Positions 24,162 through 33,515 of a stretch of 64,000 bases of DNA are shown one piece after another (the stretch's first letter is position 1; the number at the start of each line of letters is the position of its first letter). Source of the DNA: Pseudobutyrivibrio ruminis HUN009 (GTDB lineage Bacteria; Bacillota; Clostridia; Lachnospirales; Lachnospiraceae); the NCBI RefSeq assembly GCF_000703005.1, contig NZ_JNLH01000001.1, forward strand, positions 523,501-587,500, in the 5' to 3' direction. Position numbers and translations under genes: made by a program. The notes beneath the pieces were generated by a model. It did not search any database. It was given only the letters and a program-made list of their open reading frames with translations, and was not told the DNA's origin.

Positions 24162-25805
24162 CTATTTGGCTATATATTCATAAAATAGATTATTATCTGT
24201 ATAAGATGAAAAATTTATTCCCTCTAGAATGCTATTAGATCCCACGCTTAGTTTTCCTGATTCTACATATTCACTTTGATTAATAGCTGTACGAATAAAC
24301 TCTTCCGTTGGAGTTATCATTCCCACTAAAAGGGTTCCTACGATAAAGACCATTTTTTTTGTATTTTTTTTCTCAAATGCATCACTCATACATTCTATAA
24401 CAGCTATATAAAGAACAAAAAGCCCCGGTATACTTGCCCTCATACAAAAATCTATGCTAGTTCCTATTGTTATTAATGGACATCCAAGCAAAACTATCAA
24501 ACTACAAACATATATTTTATTATTTCTACCCTCTTTTATTGTAAATAAAACATATAATCCGATTTCTATCAACAAAAAGATAATATATGTGAAAAGATTA
24601 TTATCTTGTGTTTTCTCATTTCCACTACCAGAAATAAAATTTATAAGATAGCCCAATACAACTATTATTGTAACCAAGCCAACATAACTAGCCACTTTTA
24701 TTTTAGTATTATCATGAATTTTATTCTTGATATTTTCTAGATTTATTTTAAACCCTTTTATTTTTATAAAATAATAAATAATACAAGCAAAAATCAATAT
24801 AAAAATAGCTATTCCAATTAGCTTATATATTAATTCTGGTGAATATGCTATGGCTCCATTTCCAATAAACAGCATTATTAGAACAATACCACACAGTCCA
24901 CCAATCATGTTTTCATATGTAATACAAGACTCAAAGAATACTTTTAAAAATCGTTTTCCGCTATATTTCTTTTTCCTCATGATATTGTTATATATGACAA
25001 CTAGTACTATGGGCGCCAATCCCACCATTGGAAGTGTAGATGAAAATATTCCAGCCGCCATAATTAAAACTACACCTGCGTTTGTTTCTTCCAAAATAAT
25101 TGCTGTGATAATCCATGCATATATTGCCTGATTAAAAACCCAAAACAATTGGGTTGTCATGCTAGAATATTGATAACCACTTATCCAATTTTCTATGTGA
25201 TCACCTATTGCATATTCGACAAAGTTTCCTTGATTGAATACTATCTGTCCAACAATATCCAAGCCACTAAAAAATATAAATACAATCAACGGCCAAATCA
25301 ATACTCTTTTAAATCGTCTACAAACTAACAAATATGCAAGTGTCACTCCAACAATAGCCCATATAAGCTGCGCAAAATATCCAGAGTCGACGCCAAAAAG
25401 TTTACCAACAACTGCTGGTACCATCCAAAAGCCTACGTAATATGATAAACCTTTAGTTCCACTACTTGTCCCTACAACCACAGGCCACTTATAGTTTACC
25501 AATATCTCAAAAATTTCATTTCGCCAATAATGATCTTCATTTTGCCAAAAAAAACCACCTACGCCAGATACTAATACCCAGGCCGAAATGATTAATACTA
25601 TGACTATTATTTTTAAAACATCAATTTTAGTCGTTGAAACCAACTGTGTTTTAGTACTGCCTATCATAGAATACAAACTAATTACAATACCTATAGTAAG
25701 AGGAATCCCTACCAAATACAGCTTAGTCCACCCTAATAAAAAAATCGCTAACGGTGCCAATATATATATATATGCTAACGATTTTAATATGTCTTTTTTT
25801 TGCAT
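24162..25805 (-). CDS. Polytopic membrane protein, GT-C-like or polymerase-like
   Basis: A 547-residue protein with about a dozen hydrophobic segments and a short C-terminal tail. The first extracytoplasmic loop holds NEDHYWRNEIFEIL, an acidic motif in the position typical of GT-C glycosyltransferases, which take sugars from polyprenyl carriers. I cannot assign a named family. Its first bases overlap the Wzx-like gene by 22 bases, so the two are translationally linked. It may add a side sugar, or be a second polymerase; both are inference. Confidence 0.75.
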   Translation of the reverse strand: MQKKDILKSLAYIYILAPLAIFLLGWTKLYLVGIPLTIGIVISLYSMIGSTKTQLVSTTKIDVLKIIVIVLIISAWVLVSGVGGFFWQNEDHYWRNEIFEILVNYKWPVVVGTSSGTKGLSYYVGFWMVPAVVGKLFGVDSGYFAQLIWAIVGVTLAYLLVCRRFKRVLIWPLIVFIFFSGLDIVGQIVFNQGNFVEYAIGDHIENWISGYQYSSMTTQLFWVFNQAIYAWIITAIILEETNAGVVLIMAAGIFSSTLPMVGLAPIVLVVIYNNIMRKKKYSGKRFLKVFFESCITYENMIGGLCGIVLIMLFIGNGAIAYSPELIYKLIGIAIFILIFACIIYYFIKIKGFKINLENIKNKIHDNTKIKVASYVGLVTIIVVLGYLINFISGSGNEKTQDNNLFTYIIFLLIEIGLYVLFTIKEGRNNKIYVCSLIVLLGCPLITIGTSIDFCMRASIPGLFVLYIAVIECMSDAFEKKNTKKMVFIVGTLLVGMITPTEEFIRTAINQSEYVESGKLSVGSNSILEGINFSSYTDNNLFYEYIAK

Positions 25806-27235
25806 TGAATTATCCTTTCACTAACTTCCTTGCATTCGCTCATAAAAAAAGAATCTCTTGTTATTAACAACATAACTATATACGTACATGCACCTACAAA
25901 AGTAATCAAAAGAGTATGCTGTACTGAACTACTTAGATTTCTGCTCAACATATATACTATGCAATACATAACCATCCCAGCCAATATATAATTGCGACTA
26001 TTTGCTATAATATTCTTGATGCTTATCGTTTTTCTAACATAAACCAATTGTACTATAGCAATTATACTCTCTGCCATTACAGATGCTACCGCTGCACCTT
26101 CCGCCTCTAGGAAATATATAAGAAATAAATTTAATATGAAATTAGATATCGCACCTAATATAACAGTTTTTGTATAAATGTTTTGTTGTCCTGTTGGTAT
26201 TAAGTACTGATTGCCTGTAACCGTATTAATGCCTATAGCTATTATCAAAAAAGCTAATATCTGAACAAGTGGAATAGCTCCTAAAAATTCCTCTCCCAGA
26301 AACCAAGGAACTAAATTACTTGCTACCCCTACCAAGCCTAAGCATAATGGTACTCCTAAGAACATGACAAATCTATAAGATTTATACATCAGTTCTTGTA
26401 TTCCATTAAAATCTTGTTTCTTAAAATAAAACCCTATTCTTGGAATCATAACTGTTCCAAGAGAAGTTACTATCGTCAATACTACACGGCATAACTTTGT
26501 TGCCTGCTCATAATACCCATTTTGTGCAGCATCCATAGTTATTTTGCCAATCATTGTTTTGTCTAATACTGTGTATATTTGTATTGCTATTGTTGGAATG
26601 AATAACGAAAGTACTACTTTGCAATTATTAAACGGATGAAGTTTAGATATAGGAACTTTTACTATATATTTACGTAATCTTGGCCACAAAGATATATTAC
26701 CCAAAACTGTAAACATACCAAGACCAAGAGCATATTTCGCTATGTCATCTGGCTCCTTAACAAAATTGAAGTAATATAAAATCTGTAATATTTTTATTAT
26801 TGCGTTTCTTAATATGATAATACCAAATTCTTCAACTCCATAGAAAAACCAAGTAACATCAAAGAAAACCACCAGTATATTAGCCGATAAAACTATATAT
26901 ACTAAATCTTGCTTACATAGAGCATATGCAAGATAAAACACAAACACAATTCCCGATATTAAAAATCCCAGTATTTTTGTATCCCAAAACACTCTAGAAC
27001 GCTCTTCTGCAGAATCTTGATAGTACGAAATCTCTCGTTGTCCAAAAGTCGCTATTCCCATACTTGCAAACAATACAAAGTACGAAGTTATCGATTCAGC
27101 ATAGCTTACGCTTCCTACTCCTTCACTTCCTAAAACCCTTGATATATATGGTGTGGTAATAAGTGGTACAAAAACCATCAATGTTTGATATATCACATTG
27201 TATATGTAGTTCTTCTTTATGCTTTTTTTTGCCAT
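25784..27235 (-). CDS. Wzx-type polysaccharide flippase (MOP superfamily)
   Basis: Moves undecaprenyl-diphosphate-linked repeat units across the membrane. The 483 residues have the PST/Wzx layout: KNYIYNVIYQTLMVFVPLITTPYISRVLG at the N-terminus (the family opening), about 12-14 hydrophobic segments, GIATFGQREISYY early, and GVASNLVPWFLGEEF in the second half. It is in the same operon as the Wzy-like gene (29193-30479) and two GT2 genes, which together define a Wzx/Wzy assembly route. It ends overlapping the 24162-25805 gene. Confidence 0.92.
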   Translation of the reverse strand: MAKKSIKKNYIYNVIYQTLMVFVPLITTPYISRVLGSEGVGSVSYAESITSYFVLFASMGIATFGQREISYYQDSAEERSRVFWDTKILGFLISGIVFVFYLAYALCKQDLVYIVLSANILVVFFDVTWFFYGVEEFGIIILRNAIIKILQILYYFNFVKEPDDIAKYALGLGMFTVLGNISLWPRLRKYIVKVPISKLHPFNNCKVVLSLFIPTIAIQIYTVLDKTMIGKITMDAAQNGYYEQATKLCRVVLTIVTSLGTVMIPRIGFYFKKQDFNGIQELMYKSYRFVMFLGVPLCLGLVGVASNLVPWFLGEEFLGAIPLVQILAFLIIAIGINTVTGNQYLIPTGQQNIYTKTVILGAISNFILNLFLIYFLEAEGAAVASVMAESIIAIVQLVYVRKTISIKNIIANSRNYILAGMVMYCIVYMLSRNLSSSVQHTLLITFVGACTYIVMLLITRDSFFMSECKEVSERIIQCKKKTY

Positions 27236-27236
27236 A

Positions 27237-28220
27237 TCAATCTACTTTTTTAGTTTTCTTGTAAATATTAGATATGATTATATATCCTAAATAGTTTTTA
27301 CAACATAATGCAAGAGCTTTATGTTTTTTATCAATAGCCAGTTTATATGTTTCAAAAATCTTTTGAGAATAGTCATTTAATTCAATCCACACTTGTCTAT
27401 TAGTTGGACATATCATAAACATAGCATATTGATTAGCTGCCACTTTAGAAATATAATCTATCAAGCCATTTGCTATTGATTTATTTTTAGCTACATTCAC
27501 GGATTGCAAACATTCAAAAACCACTCTCATGTGATCCTTGTAATGCTTTTTTATTCCAGAAAAACTTACACTTTGACCACTTCTTCCCAATCTATAGCAA
27601 TAAACATAAATAGGGACATAATGATAAGTCTTTGACATAAGTGCTGTTTTAAAAACATATTCTACATCTGTATAAAAACATTTCTCTTGTATTGATATTT
27701 TTTTTAGCAATTCCGTTTTTACGCATAAACTATGTATTGATGGAAAAGTATTATTACAAAATATCTCTTCGTACAATCCTGCTGATTCTTCTTTAAGATA
27801 TTTAACAAGAGTTTCATCTTTTTCATTACCATCTATAAATGATTTCCAATTTGTCAGTACTAAATCAGCGTTTTCTTTTTCAAGCACACTTACAAGCTCT
27901 AGCATAGCCGTTGTATCGCAGTAATCGTCGCCATCCAATTGATAAAAGTATTTTCCTCTAGCTGAATCTGCTCCACTATTAATAGTTGAGCCCCATCCAC
28001 CATTCTCTTTGTTTACTATTCTAAATATCTCAGGAAATCTATCGACATATTCTTCTGCAATTCGAACTGATGAATCCGTTGAGCCATCATTAATAATTAA
28101 AACTTCCAGTTTCCCTTTAAAGCGATTATCGCAAAATGAATCCAGACATCTTGATATATATTTTTCCACATTATATGTTGCGACCGCAACGCTTACAGCT
28201 ATATTATCGTTTTCACTCAT
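27237..28220 (-). CDS. Family 2 glycosyltransferase
   Basis: Cytoplasmic GT-A enzyme of 327 residues adding one sugar of the repeat unit. Motifs: VSVAVATYNVEKYI, VLIINDGSTDSS, NKENGGWGSTINSGADSA and YQLDGDDYCD, where DGDD is the metal-binding DXD equivalent. The C-terminal 150 residues are an uncharacterised helical region with FYTDVEYVF. Two bases separate it from the wzx-like gene. The GGWGSTIN form is common in teichoic or capsule GT2 enzymes, but the sugar cannot be read. Confidence 0.92.
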   Translation of the reverse strand: MSENDNIAVSVAVATYNVEKYISRCLDSFCDNRFKGKLEVLIINDGSTDSSVRIAEEYVDRFPEIFRIVNKENGGWGSTINSGADSARGKYFYQLDGDDYCDTTAMLELVSVLEKENADLVLTNWKSFIDGNEKDETLVKYLKEESAGLYEEIFCNNTFPSIHSLCVKTELLKKISIQEKCFYTDVEYVFKTALMSKTYHYVPIYVYCYRLGRSGQSVSFSGIKKHYKDHMRVVFECLQSVNVAKNKSIANGLIDYISKVAANQYAMFMICPTNRQVWIELNDYSQKIFETYKLAIDKKHKALALCCKNYLGYIIISNIYKKTKKVD

Positions 28221-28246
28221 CTAATTATGGTTTAATCCTCTCTATA

Positions 28247-29191
28247 TCATCTCACATGAACAAGCTTTGCAGCAATATTCAATAAAGGCATTATTACCCT
28301 TACAATTTGTCCTAGTAATGAAACTCTATCAATTCTTGGCCCTAGATTGTTAGAATCAATTTTTACCGCTTCCCAATATCTCCACCAAGCAATAACATAC
28401 AGCTTAACCTTTTGCATTCCTCTTATCGACGCATATGGTAAAACATTTTCTATTCTAGAAATATAGTGATATAGGAATCCAACAATATTTCTTTCTTTGA
28501 ATACCTTTTGATTTTTTGTAATTCCATCTTGTTGATATTCTACATACCTGAACACGTCGTTTGTTAATAACATCTTGTATCTTACTCCGATTTGATCAAA
28601 AAGCCATGCTTCATTAACAAACTTTGTATTATCAGGTTCTGGAAATCTGTATTTTTTTAATATCTCTGTTTTATCTACAGACAAACAATCTATAATATCC
28701 ATTTTAAATGGTAATACAAAATGATAATCGAAATATGAAGATATCAAATCTTCCTTAGCAAACAAATCTCCAATAATCTTATTGTTACTAATATCGATTG
28801 ACCGCCCCATTACCCCACTATAACTCATATCATTGTCGATTTTTTGGCAATAGTTATATATATTTTCAAAAGCTTTTTCAGTAAAATAATCATCCGAATC
28901 GAATATTATAAAATATTTACCCGTCGCATTGTCTAGGCCAACATTAATTGCTGTATGCTTACCACCATTAACCTTATAATAATACTTATACTTCTTTTCT
29001 AGTCCATAGTTAGTAATATAAGTTTCCACAACTTCTCTAGTATTATCTACTGAGCCATCATCTATTATCAATACTTCATAAGAATCAAATTGTTGTTTTC
29101 GTATACTTTCTAACGTCCTTATTAATAAGTTTGCCCTATTATATGTGGGAATACATATAGTAAAATATGGTTCCAAACTTGTATTATCCAT
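28247..29191 (-). CDS. Family 2 glycosyltransferase
   Basis: A 314-residue GT2. The start at ATG 29191 is preferred to the ATG at 29206, because the GGAGAG ribosome site lies between them, and this also removes an overlap with the Wzy-like gene. Motifs: FTICIPTYNRANLL, VLIIDDGSVDNT, GGKHTAINVGLDNA and FDSDDYF (acidic metal motif). The GGKHTA form places it in a subgroup often found in capsule clusters. It acts in the cytoplasm on the lipid-linked repeat unit. Acceptor and donor are unknown. Confidence 0.92.
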   Translation of the reverse strand: MDNTSLEPYFTICIPTYNRANLLIRTLESIRKQQFDSYEVLIIDDGSVDNTREVVETYITNYGLEKKYKYYYKVNGGKHTAINVGLDNATGKYFIIFDSDDYFTEKAFENIYNYCQKIDNDMSYSGVMGRSIDISNNKIIGDLFAKEDLISSYFDYHFVLPFKMDIIDCLSVDKTEILKKYRFPEPDNTKFVNEAWLFDQIGVRYKMLLTNDVFRYVEYQQDGITKNQKVFKERNIVGFLYHYISRIENVLPYASIRGMQKVKLYVIAWWRYWEAVKIDSNNLGPRIDRVSLLGQIVRVIMPLLNIAAKLVHVR

Positions 29192-29192
29192 T

Positions 29193-30479
29193 CTACTCTC
29201 CAACATATTGGTTTTGCATTATTTCTCTTATCTTAGCCCAATTTGTTTTTGCGCAATTATCTTTATCTAATTCACACTTTCTTCTTTGCATACCGTGTAC
29301 AAAAAATGTAATCATAAATACAAAGAAATATCTGTTACCACTTGGCTCCATAAAGAAATATATAAAACAATTTATAGTTGATGCAATCAAAATATATTTT
29401 ATCAAATCATTTTTATTTTTATTTAATGCAAGCATTGCTGCATCCTTTAGTACAAAAAGCTCATATACTGCTATATAGAAAAATGCAGTTAATCCAAATT
29501 CTTTGCCGAATTCCATATATGTATTATGACTAGTATTAAATGCTGTTCCAAATACTCCTAGTGCATAACCTGTATCAGGATTTTTCATCATTTCGCTCCA
29601 AGCTGCCCTAAATATTTGGAATCTTATATTATGAAAAATACCACCACTTCCAGATAGATATGAATTAGAGTACATATCATGTAATCCGAACAAATTTATT
29701 TTGAAAGCCACAAAAAAAGCTGCAACAAAAGCTACTAATCCAAGTGCAACACCAATTATAGTTTTTCGAATTTTTTGTGATAATTCGCTCCATCTATCAA
29801 AAATAAATACTAATGCAAGTGCGCATATATCTATCATCAAGAAAAAGAGATTAAAGCGCCCTTCTACCATCACATCTATGATTTGAAGTACAACATTCAA
29901 TAATATAACTATTGAAAATAACACCTTATATCTTTTCCAAAACATAATTGCAGCAAAAGCCATGCTAGTAACAAAAATAAACTCAAAATCAAATAACGTT
30001 CTAGCTTGTTCTGTTCCTGACCAAAATCTATTCCAGTTTTCAGTTTGTAATTCTTCCAATTGTAAATTAACACTAAAATCCAGCATCGCCTGAACATACA
30101 TACCAAAAGCCAATGCAAGCATTGATATAAATATTCTTTTATCAGACTCTGTCTTTTTATTCCCAACTATTTCTTTTCCAAAGGCGTATACCAAAACTGG
30201 AATCACAGTCTTATATTTTAAATCATAATCTACAAACCCTAAATCTCTAGAGGCCCCAAAATAATACAAGGCAAATAAGAGTAGAAACCTAATGTCAAAC
30301 TCGATTTTTCCGCGATTAAATACACCATAAACCACATAGAACGCCAATACAAACATTAGCATATTCATGTTAGTGTTTTGCCCTATATAGTAATACATCG
30401 CACCATATATAAAAACAAAACCAACCATGATGTAGTAAAGAATTATGTCATTTTTCTCGTTAAATATTTTCTCTTTCAT
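29193..30479 (-). CDS. O-antigen polymerase/ligase-like membrane protein (Wzy)
   Basis: A 428-residue protein with about 10-12 membrane segments. A large outer loop contains RFQIFRAAWSEMMKNPDTGYALG and then NTSHNTYMEFGKEFGL, matching the Wzy_C/O-antigen ligase pattern (S-H-N-x-x-x-E-x-x-x-x-G). It should polymerise flipped repeat units on the outer face. It lies in the same row as Wzx and two GT2 genes. Whether it polymerises or ligates cannot be decided from sequence alone. Confidence 0.85.
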   Translation of the reverse strand: MKEKIFNEKNDIILYYIMVGFVFIYGAMYYYIGQNTNMNMLMFVLAFYVVYGVFNRGKIEFDIRFLLLFALYYFGASRDLGFVDYDLKYKTVIPVLVYAFGKEIVGNKKTESDKRIFISMLALAFGMYVQAMLDFSVNLQLEELQTENWNRFWSGTEQARTLFDFEFIFVTSMAFAAIMFWKRYKVLFSIVILLNVVLQIIDVMVEGRFNLFFLMIDICALALVFIFDRWSELSQKIRKTIIGVALGLVAFVAAFFVAFKINLFGLHDMYSNSYLSGSGGIFHNIRFQIFRAAWSEMMKNPDTGYALGVFGTAFNTSHNTYMEFGKEFGLTAFFYIAVYELFVLKDAAMLALNKNKNDLIKYILIASTINCFIYFFMEPSGNRYFFVFMITFFVHGMQRRKCELDKDNCAKTNWAKIREIMQNQYVGE

Positions 30480-30491
30480 AAATTAAATCTC

Positions 30492-31988
30492 CTAAAACTG
30501 GAAATAAATAAACTCCTGCCCTGTAATATCCATCGAAAAGATAATCATAAGCATACAGCTCCAATAAAGAGCGTATCTAATAATAAAGTTTCTTCTTGAA
30601 ATCCATTCAACAAGAAGTGTCTTGTTGCCCTGATTTCCATTTGCTCTCATTACGCTTGAAATGAAAAGAACTAAGGTACCTACCATTAGCATTCCCATAT
30701 TTCTCATATCAAGACCAAGCGCCCAAAGATCAACCTTTATAGTAGCAAGATTTGCTGTATATAAAGAATTCTTTAAAACAGTAAACGCATCTCCTATGCT
30801 GTTTGCTCTAAAGAATACCCATGCTATATCTACAAAAATAAAGGTTACAACAATCTTACAAACATATAGTAATTTATTATCTGGGTCAATCTTTGTCTTT
30901 TCTAAAAGCTTGTCTGTGAATGGTTTTAATACATCCTCTATAATCTGATAGATGCCGTGAAGCACACCCCAGAAAATATAAGTAAATGCTGCACCATGCC
31001 ATAATCCGCTGACAAAGAAAGTAACCATAATGTTGAAATACTTTCTGATTCTGCCTTTGCGATTGCCGCCCAATGGAATATATAAATAGTCCCTAAGCCA
31101 TGTGCTAAGTGATATGTGCCATCTGCGCCAAAAATCCTTTATAGATGTGGCAAAATACGGCAAATGAAAGTTTTCCATAAGGTCATATCCAAGCACTCTA
31201 GCTGCTCCAATAGCTATTGTAGAATAGCTCATGAAATCACAATATATCTGAAGCGCAAACAATACACTTGCAAGCACAAGCTGATATCCAAAATAGCCAG
31301 ACACGTTATTATACACTGTATCTACTAAAATTGCACATCTATCGGCAATTACCATCTTTAAGAAGTAGCCCCACATCATGGTGAGAAGACCGCTTTGTAC
31401 ATTGTCATAGTTGAACTCACCTGGTGTAGCAAGCTGCTTTAACAGATTCTTTGAACGCTCAATTGGACCTGCCACAAGCTGTGGGAAGAAGGATACGAAC
31501 AAAGCATATCTGAAGAAGTTTTTCTCGGCATATATTTCATCGCGATATACATCCATTGTGTAGCTAAGAGCCTGGAAAATATAGAATGAAACACCTACTG
31601 GAAGTACTACATCAAATACTGGCGCTGTTACCGTAATGCCAAGCTTTGCCATGATTCTTGTGATTGTATCCATGGCAAAATTGATATATTTGAAATAAAA
31701 GAGCAATCCAATGTTCAAAACAAAGCTAGCAGCTACAGTCCAGTTTTTTATTCTAGTGATTTGTGCTTCGGCCTTGCCTGAGTTTTTTGCCAATTCCATT
31801 ACAAGACCACTAAGGTATGTAACAACTGTGGATGCCACTAAAAGCACTATATACTTTGGATTCCAACACATGTAGTAAAAATAACTACAGATTAACAGCC
31901 AATAATTTCTGATTTTCTTTGGAAAAATAAAATATAAAAGCACTGCTATCGGAAAAAACAATAAAAATTCTGTTGAATTAAATAGCAT
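30492..31988 (-). CDS. MBOAT O-acyltransferase (AlgI/DltB-like), copy 1
   Basis: A 498-residue polytopic acyltransferase that passes an acyl group, probably acetyl, across the membrane for polymer O-acylation. Motifs: LFNSTEFLLFFPI at the N-terminus, FVSFFPQLVAGPIERS, DFWRRWHISLSTW, YIPLGGNRKG and SGLWHGAAFTY with the catalytic His. It ends in FIYFQF, a short tail resembling the C-terminal motif of DltX. The upstream gene (32014-33441) is its likely SGNH partner. The 54396-55877 product is a paralogue. Confidence 0.95.
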   Translation of the reverse strand: MLFNSTEFLLFFPIAVLLYFIFPKKIRNYWLLICSYFYYMCWNPKYIVLLVASTVVTYLSGLVMELAKNSGKAEAQITRIKNWTVAASFVLNIGLLFYFKYINFAMDTITRIMAKLGITVTAPVFDVVLPVGVSFYIFQALSYTMDVYRDEIYAEKNFFRYALFVSFFPQLVAGPIERSKNLLKQLATPGEFNYDNVQSGLLTMMWGYFLKMVIADRCAILVDTVYNNVSGYFGYQLVLASVLFALQIYCDFMSYSTIAIGAARVLGYDLMENFHLPYFATSIKDFWRRWHISLSTWLRDYLYIPLGGNRKGRIRKYFNIMVTFFVSGLWHGAAFTYIFWGVLHGIYQIIEDVLKPFTDKLLEKTKIDPDNKLLYVCKIVVTFIFVDIAWVFFRANSIGDAFTVLKNSLYTANLATIKVDLWALGLDMRNMGMLMVGTLVLFISSVMRANGNQGNKTLLVEWISRRNFIIRYALYWSCMLMIIFSMDITGQEFIYFQF

Positions 31989-32013
31989 TTATTTTCTCTC
32001 TTTCAAATATTAT

Positions 32014-33441
32014 TTAAAGCAAGTAACGCGAAAATCCATAACCTTCCGTGTACTGTAAATTTTTGATAGCTACAACTTCATCGTTAACATTATCTATGAT
32101 AAGCATACTTATCGATGCTTCATCATTAAACACCCAACTAGTTTCTTTCCCATCTACAGTAATAACTATTCTTTCTTCATCATCACTTATCTCATAATTC
32201 TCAAGCTCAACATTATTTCCCTTACAATAATAAATATTATTGTCATGATTATTTAACTCATTGTCATCCATCTGAGAAATAGTGAAACCATTAGGTTCTG
32301 CATACTCTTCTTCAAACTTATTAATATAACCTGACTGGTCGTATACAAGTATTGTATAGTTTCTATCTCCCATAAAGTAAAACAAATCTTCTGGAACATT
32401 TTCCATTGCGATACTGTCATCTATTCCAAGCATTTGAGATGAGGTATATTTAGTTTCATCTGCAAATATATCTGCAAATTCTTCTTTAACATATGTGCTG
32501 AACCGTAATGCACCATCATTATTCAAGTGTATTTCGTCCGCAAAATCATTGGCTGTATACATTCGCTGTTCTTCATCCCAGTTAAATGTCACATTGGGAT
32601 AGTTTTGCACATAATAATTATAGTATTCATTAACCTGATTTATGTATTCTTCTGTCATTTGAGAGTTATCAGGCATCGGTGGTTTGATAATGTGAACAGC
32701 TATATTGTTTTCCACACAAAGTTCCACTGTTTTCTTAAAATAATAATCATAAAGTGGTTTAACTGGAAACTCTGTATATGGTCTGTATTGGGTTGTCACA
32801 AACTGAGCATTACCAATGGTAGTATACCTTCCCTTATGCAACTGCACTTTTTCAAATGCAGCTAAATTAGTTGTATACCTGTCTTCTTCTGTAGAATTCA
32901 AAAGCGCTGTTATATATTTACTAGGAAAATATATTTGACATGCAACAGCATCTGCGTATGACCCAAAATCTGCGTAAAATAACCCTGTATCATCTTCCAA
33001 TATGCGTGCATTATTTATTATTTCCAAATTGTCTAATAGACTAAATCTATGAGCCGGTACGATTTTATCCCAATATGCTTCCGTATATTTAAAATGAGAA
33101 TCATGATACGACAAAAATACATCTGTTGGCAAAGCATTATTATTTAAATAATCTTTTAAAACATAATACCCTTCTACTGTAGATGAACCACCTATTGAAA
33201 GGTTCACCATGGAATCAGATATAACTTCTGGCATGTAGGCCGAATTACAAGAGGAATCCCCTATAACTATATATTTGTAATCCTTATCTTGTTTTGTTTC
33301 TGTAAAAATCTTGTTCCAAAATGTATATGCAAAATCCTCGTTACTATAATGCATTTTACCTAAGCATAAGCATATAGATAAGCCCCATATGGGTACCGAT
33401 ACAAGCGCACACTTAAGTAATAATTTCATTATCTTCTTCAA
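32014..33441 (-). CDS. Membrane-anchored SGNH/AlgX-like acyl-transfer partner, copy 1
   Basis: A 475-residue protein with one N-terminal membrane helix (about residues 8-28) and the rest outside. An SGNH-like serine motif, VIGDSSCNSAY, follows at about residue 60, and DEIHLNNDGA supplies the Asp-His pair near 320. It should hand the acyl group from the MBOAT protein to the polysaccharide, as DltD, PatB or AlgJ do. The TTG at 33441 has AAGGA eight bases upstream and is used here; ATG 33429 is possible. It precedes its MBOAT partner by 25 bases. Confidence 0.85.
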   Translation of the reverse strand: MKKIMKLLLKCALVSVPIWGLSICLCLGKMHYSNEDFAYTFWNKIFTETKQDKDYKYIVIGDSSCNSAYMPEVISDSMVNLSIGGSSTVEGYYVLKDYLNNNALPTDVFLSYHDSHFKYTEAYWDKIVPAHRFSLLDNLEIINNARILEDDTGLFYADFGSYADAVACQIYFPSKYITALLNSTEEDRYTTNLAAFEKVQLHKGRYTTIGNAQFVTTQYRPYTEFPVKPLYDYYFKKTVELCVENNIAVHIIKPPMPDNSQMTEEYINQVNEYYNYYVQNYPNVTFNWDEEQRMYTANDFADEIHLNNDGALRFSTYVKEEFADIFADETKYTSSQMLGIDDSIAMENVPEDLFYFMGDRNYTILVYDQSGYINKFEEEYAEPNGFTISQMDDNELNNHDNNIYYCKGNNVELENYEISDDEERIVITVDGKETSWVFNDEASISMLIIDNVNDEVVAIKNLQYTEGYGFSRYLL

Positions 33442-33515
33442 AACTTCTGTCCTTCTTTCAAATATCCTTCATTGTGCTATTATTCATATATCTCCCTAAA
33501 TCCCTTTTCATCCCA

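Noticed and set aside
25755..25775. TA-dinucleotide run inside the 24162-25805 gene as a repeat element
   Set aside because: It encodes hydrophobic Ile/Tyr residues of a membrane segment and is short; simple composition explains it.
33458..33487. A nine-residue open frame (MNNSTMKDI) with an AGGGAG site just before it, in the 74-base gap upstream of the SGNH gene
   Set aside because: The spacer is only four bases and nothing else (no attenuator hairpin, no biased codons) supports a leader peptide; most likely chance.
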